The notes under the pieces were generated by a model. That model searched no databases and was not told the DNA's origin. It saw only the letters and a program-made list of their open reading frames with translations. 64,000 nt of DNA from UBA8919 sp041658185 (lineage in GTDB: Bacteria > Elusimicrobiota > UBA8919): assembly GCA_041658185.1 (NCBI GenBank), contig JBBAAR010000010.1, positions 37,297 to 101,296 on the forward strand, in the 5' to 3' direction. The translations under genes were made by a program, and so were the position numbers. Of the stretch, positions 50,333 to 59,350 are shown piece by piece. The first letter of the stretch is position 1. Every line of letters starts with the position of its first letter.

Positions 50333-51601
50333 TTACGGATAAACGCCGCGCAGTTTTACTGCGGTGGCGACGCGGCTTACAGCCAAAATATACGCCGCAA
50401 GACGCATATCACATTTTTCTTTTTCTGCGATTGCGACAACATCCTTAAAACTTTTAGTCATTATTCTTTTCAGTTCATTGTCAATGTCTTCCAACTGCCA
50501 GAAATGCGACTGTAAATCCTGAACCCACTCAAAATATGAGACGGTCACACCGCCGGCATTGGTAAGAATATCGGGCAAAACCATTACGCCGTTTTTGTGA
50601 AAAACTTCATCTGCTTCGGGTGTTGTCGGACCGTTCGCGCCTTCTGCGATAATTTTCGCTTTTATCTTCGGAGCGTTTTCTTTCGTTATCTGATTTTCCA
50701 AAGCGCAGGGTGCTAAAATATCTATGTCCAAATTAAAAAGTTCTTCGTTGGCTTTTTTAGAACCCGCAACGAAATCGCCGCCGGTAAAACCTTCAATCGT
50801 CTTTTTTGGATTACTCTTTACATAGTCCAAAATTTTCGGAATGTCAATGCCCTTCTTGTTGAATAATCCGCCTGAAATATCGGTGACTCCGACAATTTTA
50901 CAGCCAAGTTCGTGCAAAAATTGGGCGGTAGCGCTCCCCACATTTCCAAAACCCTGAATTGAAACGCTACAGTCGGCGGGTTTTATTTTTTTGTATTTCA
51001 GCGCCTCGTTTATGACAAACATCGCGCCGCGACCGGTTGCGGTAAGACGACCCTCGCTTCCGCCGATATCAATCGGTTTGCCCGTTACAACACCAGGGGC
51101 GGAATATCCGACATTCATTGAATACGTGTCCATAATCCACGCCATAACCTGCGGGTTCGTGTTGACATCCGGCGCGGGAATATCCTTTTCGGGACCGATA
51201 ATTATTGAAATTTCAGAAGTGTATCTGCGGGTAAGTTTTTCTATTTCGTATAATGACATCTTTGACGGGTCGCAGACGACACCGCCTTTGGCGCCGCCGT
51301 AGGGAATTCCGACGACAGCGCACTTCCATGTCATCCACATCGCAAGAGCCTTTACCTCGTCAAGCGTTACGTCCGGATGGTATCTGATGCCGCCTTTTGC
51401 GGGACCTCGCTCTAAATTATGCTGAACGCGATAACCCTCAAAAACCTTAACCGCACCGTCATCCATTCTTATCGGGATTGAGACGATAAGAGCCCTTTTA
51501 CAATTGCGAAGTTTTGCGTGGATGCCTTTATCAAGATTGATTTTTTCTGCGACGGTATCCAACTGCTGACACGCCATTTCCCAAGGATTGAACTTCGCCA
51601 T
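50333..51601 (-). CDS. gdhA: Glutamate dehydrogenase
   Basis: A 422-residue Glu/Leu/Phe/Val dehydrogenase that interconverts glutamate with 2-oxoglutarate and ammonia. It shows VFEGYRVQHNLERGPAKGGI with catalytic Lys, GIPYGGAKGGV, the Rossmann start VSIQGFGNVGSATA and APCALENQIT. The ATG at 51601 has GGAGG at six bases; longer frames upstream are not needed. Co-factor preference cannot be read reliably. It lies in a central metabolism block with fumarase beta and PFK. Confidence 0.94.
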   Translation of the reverse strand: MAKFNPWEMACQQLDTVAEKINLDKGIHAKLRNCKRALIVSIPIRMDDGAVKVFEGYRVQHNLERGPAKGGIRYHPDVTLDEVKALAMWMTWKCAVVGIPYGGAKGGVVCDPSKMSLYEIEKLTRRYTSEISIIIGPEKDIPAPDVNTNPQVMAWIMDTYSMNVGYSAPGVVTGKPIDIGGSEGRLTATGRGAMFVINEALKYKKIKPADCSVSIQGFGNVGSATAQFLHELGCKIVGVTDISGGLFNKKGIDIPKILDYVKSNPKKTIEGFTGGDFVAGSKKANEELFNLDIDILAPCALENQITKENAPKIKAKIIAEGANGPTTPEADEVFHKNGVMVLPDILTNAGGVTVSYFEWVQDLQSHFWQLEDIDNELKRIMTKSFKDVVAIAEKEKCDMRLAAYILAVSRVATAVKLRGVYP

Positions 51602-51653
51602 TTTTGCCTCCGATTGACGGGTATTTTGAAAGGTACGGACTTTTTTAATTTTA

Positions 51654-52217
51654 TCAAATCCGGGAATTTTTGTCAACTATTTTTTGATATAAATCGTTTC
51701 CGTAGATATCGTTGATGACAATAAGCGGGAAATCCTTAACATCCAATCTGAAAACTGCCTCGCAACCTAAATCGGCAAAAGCAATAATTTCCGATTTTTT
51801 CACGCATTTGGAAATCAAGACACCTGCACCGCCGACAGCCGCAAAATAGACCGCTTTATATTTTTTCATCGCCGCAACAATCTCTTTTGAACGACCGCCT
51901 TTACCTACGGTGGCTTTAAGTCCGTGTTCCAATAATTCCGGCGTGTATTTATCCATTCTGTAAGATGAGGTTGGTCCGCAACTTCCTATGATTTGTCCGG
52001 GCTTTGCCGGTGTGGGACCCGTGTAGTAAATCACTGCACCTTTTATATCAAACGGCAATTTTTTATTGCGGCGGAGCAACTCCAAAAGCCGCTTGTGTGC
52101 CTCATCGCGGGCAGTGAAAATAGTTCCGCTTAACAGAACCTCGTCGCCTGCTTTAAGTTCTTTCAATACATCTTCGGTTAACGGCGTTTTGATTTTGATC
52201 ACAAAATTACACGGCAA
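51654..52217 (-). CDS. Class I fumarate hydratase, beta (C-terminal) subunit
   Basis: A 187-residue FumB-type swivelling domain. It contains LSGTIFTARDEAHKRL, the GPTPAKPGQIIGSCGPTSSYRMD block and GGAGVLISKCV, characteristic of the beta subunit of the [4Fe-4S] fumarase/tartrate dehydratase. The alpha subunit is not adjacent and must be elsewhere. Start is uncertain: TTG at 52217 overlaps pfkA by 11 bases and a GTG at 52202 would avoid the overlap. Confidence 0.87.
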   Translation of the reverse strand: MPCNFVIKIKTPLTEDVLKELKAGDEVLLSGTIFTARDEAHKRLLELLRRNKKLPFDIKGAVIYYTGPTPAKPGQIIGSCGPTSSYRMDKYTPELLEHGLKATVGKGGRSKEIVAAMKKYKAVYFAAVGGAGVLISKCVKKSEIIAFADLGCEAVFRLDVKDFPLIVINDIYGNDLYQKIVDKNSRI

Positions 52218-53166
52218 GGTTTTCCACGAGTTTTAATGTTTCAATGTCTATTTTCTTTTTGCCGGAAATTACTTTTTTTATAGGCAAAAATTTTATTTCG
52301 TTTTTTTGCAGGACGACGACTATATTTTTTTTGCCTTTTGAGATTAAATCAACTGCGAAACTTCCGAAGCGGCTTGCGAGATTTCTGCTTCTCGCCGATG
52401 GATTGCCACCTCTTTGAATATAACCGAGGTTGCTCACCTTTACGTCAATTCCCGTGCAGTCAAAAATTTGTTTTGCAACTTTTTTAGCATCGCCGCAGCC
52501 CTCGGCAAAAACAATTACCGCCGATGTTTTTTTCTTTTTTTGGTCTTTTTTTAATTCATCACAGATTTTGTTGATATCATACTTTATTTCCGGAACCAGA
52601 ACAAATTCCGCACCCGAGGCAAGCCCGACTTCAACCGCAAGAAACCCGTGTTCTCTTCCCATCACTTCAACAATAAACACCCTGTCAAAACTGGTTGCGG
52701 TGTCACGGATTTTGTCAATCGCATCAACTGCCGTATCTATCGCGGTATCAAATCCGATTGTCTCGTCGGTGCCGAAAACATCATTGTCAATGCTCGCGGG
52801 AATGCAAATAGACGGAATGCCGCTTTTTGAAATTCTGTCAGCCGCTCTGATTGAACCATCGCCGCCGATAACTATAAGATGAACAATTTTATTTTTTTTG
52901 AGTGTTTTTACCGCTTTTGATAAACCTGCCGGCGTTTTGATTTCCGCACATCTTGAACTTTTTAGAATTGTGCCGCCGTGCTGAATTGTTCCGCTGACCG
53001 TTCGGGCATCCATTTTAATAAGGGTTTCGTCTATAAGTCCCTGATAGCCGTTCATCACGCCGACAACTTCAAAGCCCGAATAAACCGCCCGACGGACAAC
53101 CGCCCTTATACAAGCATTCATTCCCGGCGCATCGCCGCCCGGCGTAACAATCGCAATTTTTTTCAT
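52207..53166 (-). CDS. pfkA: 6-phosphofructokinase
   Basis: A 319-residue phosphofructokinase committing fructose-6-phosphate to glycolysis. GGDAPGMNACIRAVV, GGDGSIRAADRIS (101-113) and IPASIDNDVFGTDETIGFDT are present, with the active Asp in IDND. The Gly in GGDGS indicates ATP rather than pyrophosphate as donor. The usual GTIDND reads ASIDND here. It overlaps the 5'-nucleotidase gene upstream by four bases. Confidence 0.94.
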   Translation of the reverse strand: MKKIAIVTPGGDAPGMNACIRAVVRRAVYSGFEVVGVMNGYQGLIDETLIKMDARTVSGTIQHGGTILKSSRCAEIKTPAGLSKAVKTLKKNKIVHLIVIGGDGSIRAADRISKSGIPSICIPASIDNDVFGTDETIGFDTAIDTAVDAIDKIRDTATSFDRVFIVEVMGREHGFLAVEVGLASGAEFVLVPEIKYDINKICDELKKDQKKKKTSAVIVFAEGCGDAKKVAKQIFDCTGIDVKVSNLGYIQRGGNPSARSRNLASRFGSFAVDLISKGKKNIVVVLQKNEIKFLPIKKVISGKKKIDIETLKLVENLAV

Positions 53167-54644
53167 TTTTCTTTTGTGATATTTACCATTCTATTTTCTA
53201 TCTGCGCTTTGAGCGGCGAGTATTTTTTTACAAATAAAAGTTGGGCATCTCTGTCTATGATTCCCGTATCACGGATTTCTTTTCCCTGTTTGAATATGTT
53301 GAAATCGTCTCCGCCTTTTGCTACGAAGGAATTGGTCGCAACTTTATAGTATTTTTTCGGATTTATCCGCGCGTTTCCGACGGCAATTTCAACGACCCTG
53401 TCGCCTTCATATCTGTTTTTATCGTATTTGAATTTTAATCCCGAAACCTGAAGTTTTCCGAATTTTCCGGAAACCGATTTTTCTAAAATATCTTTTATCT
53501 GCGCGCCGGTAAGTTTCATCGTAAAAATAGTATTGCCGAAAGGCGCGAGTTCGTAAATATGCCTCATACTTATTTTGCCTTCCGGCAGGTCTGCGCGGAT
53601 TCCGCCGGCATTCTGGAAAGCAATATCGGAATTTGTTATTTTTTTGAACACATCCGTCTGCCAATTTCCTAAAGGTATTTCTCCGCTTCTATCCGTTGCC
53701 GAACGCGAGAGATTCTGCGCCGATGAACCGACGATACTTTCCATTTTTGCCGAAATATCTTTTGTGAGATTTTCTATGATTTTTTTGAGTCCTTCATCGG
53801 CGCCGAATTTTTTTCTGTTAAGCGAAATTAGTTCATATTTTTTACCGACGATTTTTTTGTTTCTTATTTTTAACTCTATTTTTCCGACGCATTTTCCGTA
53901 ACAGCCCGCCTGAACAATCATAGTATTTTTAACATTTATCGGTTGCTCTAAAAAACTGTGAGTGTGGGCGCCGATAATAATATCTATCCCGCCGGTATTT
54001 TCGGCAAGAAAAACATCGTCTTCGCTATCCTTTGAAAGACCGATGTGGGTAAGTGCGACAATCACATCCGCTTTTTGTTCTAATTCCGGAATATATTTTT
54101 TTGCGACATCCGTCTCTCTCTGAAATTCAAGTCCTTTGCGGACTTCCGGCATCGTAAGATATGGCATTGCAGAGGTTGTAATTCCCAAAACACCGATTTT
54201 CACGCCGTCAATTTCTTTTATGTAATAGGGTTCAAGCCACCTGACGATATTTTTTGTTCGTCTGTCAACTACATTCGCCCCGAGTACTGAAAAATTTGAC
54301 ATCTCTATAAGTTTTTTTAACTGTTTTTGTCCCTTGTCAAATTCGTGATTGCCGAGAGTCATTGCATCATAACCCAGTTCGTTCATAACTTTTACGACAA
54401 CCTCTCCGTTGGTCAAATCGCCCTCTGGAGTACCCTGAAAAATATCTCCGGCATCAAGCAAAAGATACGGTTTTTTCTGCAACTTCAAAAAATTTGACAA
54501 CACTGCGCTTGTTTCTATATGCCCGTGGACATCGTTGGTATGATAAACTGTGAGCCTTGTTGTCGTTAATTCAACATACAAAAAATACCCGGCGACCCCA
54601 AGCCCGACTGATAAAACAATTAGCAACCTTTTTAAGTTTTTCAT
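53163..54644 (-). CDS. 5'-nucleotidase/UshA-like metallophosphatase
   Basis: A 493-residue membrane-anchored periplasmic enzyme. The N-terminal span (about 5-24) is followed by a calcineurin-like domain (VYHTNDVHGH, LLLDAGDIFQGTPEGD, LGNHEFDKG, GAHTHSF) and a C-terminal 5'-nucleotidase domain (NAGGIRADLPEGKISMRHIYE, NSFVAKGGDDF). It degrades extracellular nucleotides. Its promoter is predicted to give a nearly leaderless mRNA. It overlaps pfkA by four bases. Confidence 0.9.
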   Translation of the reverse strand: MKNLKRLLIVLSVGLGVAGYFLYVELTTTRLTVYHTNDVHGHIETSAVLSNFLKLQKKPYLLLDAGDIFQGTPEGDLTNGEVVVKVMNELGYDAMTLGNHEFDKGQKQLKKLIEMSNFSVLGANVVDRRTKNIVRWLEPYYIKEIDGVKIGVLGITTSAMPYLTMPEVRKGLEFQRETDVAKKYIPELEQKADVIVALTHIGLSKDSEDDVFLAENTGGIDIIIGAHTHSFLEQPINVKNTMIVQAGCYGKCVGKIELKIRNKKIVGKKYELISLNRKKFGADEGLKKIIENLTKDISAKMESIVGSSAQNLSRSATDRSGEIPLGNWQTDVFKKITNSDIAFQNAGGIRADLPEGKISMRHIYELAPFGNTIFTMKLTGAQIKDILEKSVSGKFGKLQVSGLKFKYDKNRYEGDRVVEIAVGNARINPKKYYKVATNSFVAKGGDDFNIFKQGKEIRDTGIIDRDAQLLFVKKYSPLKAQIENRMVNITKEK

Positions 54645-54653
54645 AATAATTAT

Positions 54654-54682
54654 ATTTTACACAAGAAATGGAAAAAAAGCAA
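54654..54682 (-). promoter_or_regulatory. Promoter of the 5'-nucleotidase operon, near-leaderless
   Basis: On the minus strand TTGCTT (54682-54677), 17 bases, TAAAAT (54659-54654). The ATG at 54644 is ten bases from the -10, so the 5' untranslated region would be about 2-4 bases. Confidence 0.6.
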
Positions 54683-54690
54683 GATTTTTA

Positions 54691-54718
54691 TTGACAACAT
54701 AAAAAAAAATCATATAAT
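54691..54718 (+). promoter_or_regulatory. Promoter of the ATP-cone kinase gene, near-leaderless
   Basis: TTGACA (54691-54696), 16 bases, TATAAT (54713-54718). The ATG at 54727 begins nine bases after the -10, so transcription should start at or within about two bases of it. No ribosome site is possible. Confidence 0.75.
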
Positions 54719-54726
54719 CATTCAAT

Positions 54727-56103
54727 ATGGAAGAAAAAAACGGGTTGTTTCCGGAAAAAGAAATAATAAGTTTTAAGTTGAACAGAGTCATAAAAAGAGA
54801 CGGAAGAATTGTCGCTTTCAACAAGGACAAAATCACCGACGCAATTTTCCGAGCAGCCGTTGAAGTGGGCGGCTCCGATAGAGAAATGGCCGACGTGCTT
54901 GCAAATAAAGTCGTCGCTATGATGAACCAGGTCTACACGCCGGATGTCCTTCCTTCCGTTGAAGAAATTCAGGACTTGACCGAAAGGGTACTCGGGGAAA
55001 ACGGGCATTTCATAACCGCAAAGGCATATATTTTATACAGAGCGGAACACAAACGGCTTCGCGAAGGAAAAAATGAAAAAATAATTGTTCAGGACAATAT
55101 CCCGTATAAAATACTTTGGAAATACTTCGCATGGAATGTTGACCACAACTGCGACACAACTGAAAAACTGAACGAGCGGATTAAAAACGGCACCATAGGA
55201 AAACTGATAGAGGATGCAGAGGCGCTTTATCAGGAAGAAATAAATAAAGTTGCGAAACGCATAATAGAAAACAGGGACAAAATTCGTCTGGTAATAGTAG
55301 CGGGACCATCTTCAAGCGGAAAAACTACGACGACCACAAAAATCAGCGAAGTGCTGAAAAAAGAAAACATCAGTTTCGTGCTTCTTAATCTTGACAATTA
55401 TTTCAAGGACCTTGAAGAGCATCCGAAAGACGAATACGGCGATTACAATTTTGAAACGCCCCAGGCGCTGGATCTACCTCTAATTAACCAGCACTTGTTT
55501 GATTTACTAAAAGGTAAAACGGTTAAAATGCCTTATTACGATTTTAAGACGGGAAAAAGATTTTTGGACAGGACCGAATTCAAACTTGAAAAAAACCAGA
55601 TTCTCCTGATTGATTCTCTGCACGGACTTTACGACGAAATGACCAAAAGCATACCGCACAATATGAAGTTCAAATTTTACATTGAGGCAATCTGCCAGAT
55701 ACGGGATAAAGACGGAGAATTTGTAAGATGGTCGGACTTAAGAATGCTGCGGCGGATGGTCAGAGACAGTTGGCACCGGGCATACAATCCTATGCGCACC
55801 GTCGGGCATTGGCATTATGTAAGGCGGGCTGAAATGAAATTCATCGTGCCTTTTATCAATAAAGTTGATTACGTCTTCAACGGCGCGATGCCTTATGAAC
55901 TCCCTCTTCACAGAAAAAAAATGTTAAATCAATTCCCGGAAATTCTTAAAGTATATGAAGGTGACCCGAAAAAAATTGACGCATATATGAGGGCAAAGAG
56001 GGTTCAGAAACTTTTGAGTGAGTTTGATGAATTTGACGAGACACTGGTGCCGGAAAATTCGCTGGTCAGAGAGTTTATCGGCGGGAGTTCTTACAAGTAT
56101 TGA
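54727..56103 (+). CDS. ATP-cone domain fused to uridine kinase-like P-loop kinase
   Basis: A 458-residue protein. Residues 18-110 are an ATP-cone (VIKRDGRIVAFNKDKITDAI, VEEIQDLTERVL, AKAYILYRAEHKRL), the nucleotide-sensing module of ribonucleotide reductases and NrdR. The remainder is a uridine kinase/phosphoribulokinase-like domain with P-loop GPSSSGKTT (193-201), LNLDNYFKD and YEAICQIRDKDGEF-like blocks. I infer a nucleoside kinase whose activity is tuned by ATP/dATP through the cone. The gene is monocistronic with a strong promoter. Confidence 0.88.
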   Translation: MEEKNGLFPEKEIISFKLNRVIKRDGRIVAFNKDKITDAIFRAAVEVGGSDREMADVLANKVVAMMNQVYTPDVLPSVEEIQDLTERVLGENGHFITAKAYILYRAEHKRLREGKNEKIIVQDNIPYKILWKYFAWNVDHNCDTTEKLNERIKNGTIGKLIEDAEALYQEEINKVAKRIIENRDKIRLVIVAGPSSSGKTTTTTKISEVLKKENISFVLLNLDNYFKDLEEHPKDEYGDYNFETPQALDLPLINQHLFDLLKGKTVKMPYYDFKTGKRFLDRTEFKLEKNQILLIDSLHGLYDEMTKSIPHNMKFKFYIEAICQIRDKDGEFVRWSDLRMLRRMVRDSWHRAYNPMRTVGHWHYVRRAEMKFIVPFINKVDYVFNGAMPYELPLHRKKMLNQFPEILKVYEGDPKKIDAYMRAKRVQKLLSEFDEFDETLVPENSLVREFIGGSSYKY

Positions 56104-56142
56104 AACACGGATTCATGCAGATAAAGGTACGGATTCAGACGG

Positions 56143-56199
56143 CTTATCATAAAATTCAACTAGCGCCGAGCAGGTGGCGGCTGAAATGATTTGTTATAC
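56143..56199 (-). repeat. attC-like site at the 3' end of the RibD_C gene
   Basis: On the minus strand the site begins GTATAACAAATCATTTCAGC and overlaps the stop codon of the RibD_C gene, as integron attC sites often do. It shares 19 of its first 24 bases with the site at 63628. The second arm (GGCGCTAGTTGAATTTTATG) is only partly complementary, so it may be degenerate. Confidence 0.4.
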
Positions 56200-56859
56200 G
56201 TTCTTTATTTTGTAGGTTAACCAAATCTTATTATCGCTTAGTTTTTTTGTGTTAATTAATTCTATCTTTATGTTCCCATTCACTCCTCTGAACAGTGTGT
56301 ATTGGTTTTTGCCAACAATAACAGGATGCATTAGTAAACTTATTTCATCAACAAGCCCTTTATTAATCAGGATGCAATTCAGTATTTTACCTGTATCTGT
56401 CAATATGATTTTTGCATTATATTGCTTTGCCAAAAGTTTCAGGGCTTGATTGTAATCAATATGATTTTCTCCGACAATGTGATAATCGTAATTTCGTTCT
56501 TCCAGATAATTGAGATAATTTTTGGGTGTTTTCCGGGAAACTAATACAACTATATCTCTACACAATTCAAATCTTCTGTAAACATGGTGCAACCCTTTTA
56601 ATTTTCCTTTTGTGTCAGGAATAACCCATAACGGTAGATTTTTATTTCTTTCTGGTTTTACAAAATCGTTTTTATCTTCTTTGGGAATCTGCGGACAAAA
56701 CATTTTAATTCCTGCTTTCACTGTATTTGACCCTATGAGATGTATGTCTGCCTTATAGTTTCCCACTATCTGGTAATGCTTTTCCATATCAACGTCAAAT
56801 CCAAGAATTGAACCATCCAGGCTTATTGAACTATGCAGAATCACTTTTAGTTTTTTCAT
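56194..56859 (-). CDS. RibD C-terminal/dihydrofolate reductase-like reductase
   Basis: A 221-residue NAD(P)H-dependent reductase of the RibD_C family. It shows KVILHSSISLDGSI at the N-terminus, IGSNTVKAG, LVSRKTPKNYLNYL, AKIILTDTGKILNCILIN and GLVDEISLLMHPVIVG. It could reduce a pyrimidine or pterin-like substrate; free-standing homologues are common in gene cassettes. It is bracketed by GTTATAC (56876-56882) 17 bases before the start and the attC-like site at its stop, which suggests a cassette. Confidence 0.82.
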   Translation of the reverse strand: MKKLKVILHSSISLDGSILGFDVDMEKHYQIVGNYKADIHLIGSNTVKAGIKMFCPQIPKEDKNDFVKPERNKNLPLWVIPDTKGKLKGLHHVYRRFELCRDIVVLVSRKTPKNYLNYLEERNYDYHIVGENHIDYNQALKLLAKQYNAKIILTDTGKILNCILINKGLVDEISLLMHPVIVGKNQYTLFRGVNGNIKIELINTKKLSDNKIWLTYKIKNV

Positions 56860-56921
56860 TTTAAATCCTTTTTAAGTATAACATCTGCTTATATCTGTTT
56901 AAATCCGGCTTCATTTGTTTC

Positions 56922-57449
56922 TTATAATTTTTTTGATAATTTAAAAATTGCTACGGCTGCAGAAATTTTTAATAAATCGCCGACGATAAACGGAATCACA
57001 CCTAAAATTACTGCGTTTCTAATTCCGCCTACAAAAAAAGAAAGATTGAACGCACCGAACGAAAGTAGAATTAAATCACCGAGCATCAAAGCATAAAAAA
57101 CCTTCAATTTTTTTTCAATCAGAAAACCTACAAGCCAGCTTGCAAAGACGAAGCCGACAATATAACCGCCGGTCGGTCCCCACAAAGCGCCGACACTTGT
57201 AAATAGCGGAAGTCCAATCCCTCCGAACAAAAAATACAAAAATTGCGATATACCGCCGAGGTTTTTCCCGAGGTAAGCGCCGCTTAAAAGCACAAAAAAT
57301 GTCTGCAGGGTTAAAGGCACCGGAGTAAACGGCAACGGGATTCTCGCATAAGCGCCGAAAGCCGTTGCCATCACAAAAAACGAAACCCAAATTACTTTCT
57401 CAATTTTTTCATCACGAATAATTACTCTGTTTAGAACTACTGTTATCAT
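56922..57449 (-). CDS. bioY: Biotin transporter BioY
   Basis: A 175-residue S-component of an ECF transporter with about six spans. ARIPLPFTPVPLTLQTFFVLL, GAYLGKNLGGISQFLYFLFG and GALWGPTGGYIVGF are the BioY signatures. No ECF ATPase genes are nearby, so BioY would use shared energising subunits or work alone. A dispersed repeat separates it from dapL. Confidence 0.94.
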   Translation of the reverse strand: MITVVLNRVIIRDEKIEKVIWVSFFVMATAFGAYARIPLPFTPVPLTLQTFFVLLSGAYLGKNLGGISQFLYFLFGGIGLPLFTSVGALWGPTGGYIVGFVFASWLVGFLIEKKLKVFYALMLGDLILLSFGAFNLSFFVGGIRNAVILGVIPFIVGDLLKISAAVAIFKLSKKL

Positions 57450-57489
57450 ATCGACTCCAAAAACTATTTATCTATCCTTTTAATCGTGG

Positions 57490-57599
57490 AGCGAAGCAAG
57501 AAATTTCTGCAGGTTTTGAATTTGCGACCTATACCCTGCAGGAGCAAATTCTTTGAGCGACTACAAAGGAGCGACCAAAGAAATTTGCTTGCGAGTGAC
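57490..57599. repeat. Dispersed MITE-like repeat, full-length copy
   Basis: About 110 bases with terminal inverted repeats AGCGAAGCAAGAAATTT and AAATTTGCTTGCGAGTGACT, and an internal CCTGCAGG pair (TCTGCAGG near 57507 and CCTGCAGG at 57536). It lies directly after the dapL stop codon. Confidence 0.75.
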
Positions 57600-57602
57600 T
57601 AT

Positions 57603-58769
57603 TTACCATTTTATTTTGGAAATTTTTTCAGCCGCCTGTTTGAGACGGGTTTCTGAAACTGTTAACGCAAACCTGACATATCCCTCGCCGGAGGGTCCTA
57701 ATCCATTTCCGGGCGTGCAGATAATTCCTGCCTCATCAAGAAGTTTAGCGACGGTATCCGCGGATGTATAGCCCTTCGGTACTTTTGCCCAGACATAAAA
57801 TGTTGCTTCCGGTTTTTTCACAGACCAGCCGATTTTATTTAGTTCATCGGTAAAAATATCTCTTCTATTTTGATAGATTTTTCGCATTTCTTCAACGCAA
57901 TTTTGAGACGATGTAAGAGCAACAACTCCCGCTTCCTGGACAGCGCCGAAAACGCCTGAATCGTAATTGTCCTTAACTTTTGACAGCCCGGTAATTATTT
58001 CCGGATTTCCGCAGACCCAGCCCAGACGCCAGCCGGTCATTTGGTATGTTTTTGAAAGCGAGTGGAATTCAACACCGACATCTTTTGCGCCTTTAACTTC
58101 TAAAAAACTCGGCGGTTTTTTGCCGTCAAAATAAATCTCCGAATATGCTAAATCGCTGCAAACAATAACATTATATTTTTCTGCAAACCTCACAACTCTT
58201 TCATAAAATTCCAAAGTTGCAGTTGCGGAAGTCGGGTTATTGGGATAACTTATGAATAAAATTTTGGATTTTTTCGCAATCTTTTCGGGAATTTTTTCTA
58301 AATCAGGCAGAAAATTATTTTTTTCGGTTAAAGGTAAAAAATACGGCGCTCCGTCCGAAAAAATTGTTCCGCAGTTATATACCGGATAGCCCGGTTCGGG
58401 AACAAGAACAATATCGCCCGGATTTACAAACGCAAGATGAATATGTCCGATGCCTTCTTTTGAGCCGATTAAAGAGTGAATTTCATTTTGAGGATTTAAG
58501 TCAACATTGAACCGCATTTTGTACCAATTGGAAACCGCCTTTCTGAAATCAATCAAGCCCGCACCGAAGGGATACTGATGATGCTTCGGTTTTTCAACCG
58601 CATTTTTCATCGCATAAATAATGTGTTTTGGAGTCGGTAAATCCGGGTCGCCGACACCCAAAGAAATAATGTCCGCTCCCCTTTCAATCGCCGCTTTTTT
58701 CTTTTTGTCAATCTCCACAAAAAGATACGGCGGAAGTTTTTTCAACCGGTCGGAATAATCAATTTTCAT
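57603..58769 (-). CDS. dapL: LL-diaminopimelate aminotransferase
   Basis: A 388-residue fold-type I PLP enzyme. It shows ISLGVGDPDLPTPKHII, HQYPFGAGLIDFRKAVS, IGSKEGIGHIHLAF, VPEPGYPVYN, SYPNNPTSA and the PLP Lys in FHSLSKTYQMTGWRLGW. These features match DapL, which converts tetrahydrodipicolinate directly to LL-DAP for lysine and peptidoglycan, better than generic aspartate aminotransferases. No other lysine genes are adjacent. Confidence 0.86.
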   Translation of the reverse strand: MKIDYSDRLKKLPPYLFVEIDKKKKAAIERGADIISLGVGDPDLPTPKHIIYAMKNAVEKPKHHQYPFGAGLIDFRKAVSNWYKMRFNVDLNPQNEIHSLIGSKEGIGHIHLAFVNPGDIVLVPEPGYPVYNCGTIFSDGAPYFLPLTEKNNFLPDLEKIPEKIAKKSKILFISYPNNPTSATATLEFYERVVRFAEKYNVIVCSDLAYSEIYFDGKKPPSFLEVKGAKDVGVEFHSLSKTYQMTGWRLGWVCGNPEIITGLSKVKDNYDSGVFGAVQEAGVVALTSSQNCVEEMRKIYQNRRDIFTDELNKIGWSVKKPEATFYVWAKVPKGYTSADTVAKLLDEAGIICTPGNGLGPSGEGYVRFALTVSETRLKQAAEKISKIKW

Positions 58770-58825
58770 AGTTACCTCAACCCTTTAAAACTTTTTACCC
58801 GTAAACCAGAACCGTACTGGTTATA

Positions 58826-59350
58826 TTACTTGGGAACCGGCAAACCAAGTTTTTCTAATGGTATATAGTTAAAATAATAATGACACCTTACACTGATGAT
58901 ATAATCTAAAACATCCTTATATTCAGGCTTCTTGAACCAATCGCTCAGCAAATACATATATTCAACTTCAATATTTGCCCTCGAAAAAAGTTTCTGATAT
59001 TGTTTTTTCTTAAAATCGCATGTTTGTAACTTTTCGTCAACTGAACCTGCAACTTTTTGAAATTTACATTCAATTATATAAACTGTGTTTCTAATAATAA
59101 CATATATTGAATCATCTGGGAGAAGCTTTTTTGAGATAACTTCTTTCCAATTAATACTATATTCTTTTAAAAACAAGTATAAATTATGCTTTTTGAAAAT
59201 TCTTGCAACTGTTTTATTAGAGTAATAAACATTACCATTATTATCCACATGATAACCTTTTTGAGCATTTAAAAATGTTGCCAAATCAGTTTTCCCCTCA
59301 AAAACTAATCCTGTCTTAGTATTTGCCCCTCCGAACCCTTTTTCTTTCAT
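58826..59350 (-). CDS. Type II restriction endonuclease, PD-(D/E)XK
   Basis: A 174-residue protein. PDD (78-80) followed by VYIIECKFQKV (Glu94-x-Lys96) is a complete PD-(D/E)XK active site, and Glu18 in FEGKTD may contribute. The short length, a C-terminal specificity region and a four-base overlap with the upstream DNA methyltransferase (ATGA) define a classical type II pair. The target site is not known. Confidence 0.8.
   Translation of the reverse strand: MKEKGFGGANTKTGLVFEGKTDLATFLNAQKGYHVDNNGNVYYSNKTVARIFKKHNLYLFLKEYSINWKEVISKKLLPDDSIYVIIRNTVYIIECKFQKVAGSVDEKLQTCDFKKKQYQKLFSRANIEVEYMYLLSDWFKKPEYKDVLDYIISVRCHYYFNYIPLEKLGLPVPK

Noticed and set aside
56922..57449. Biotin riboswitch or BirA operator upstream of bioY
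   Set aside because: The upstream region is occupied by the dispersed repeat and I see no BirA-type palindrome.
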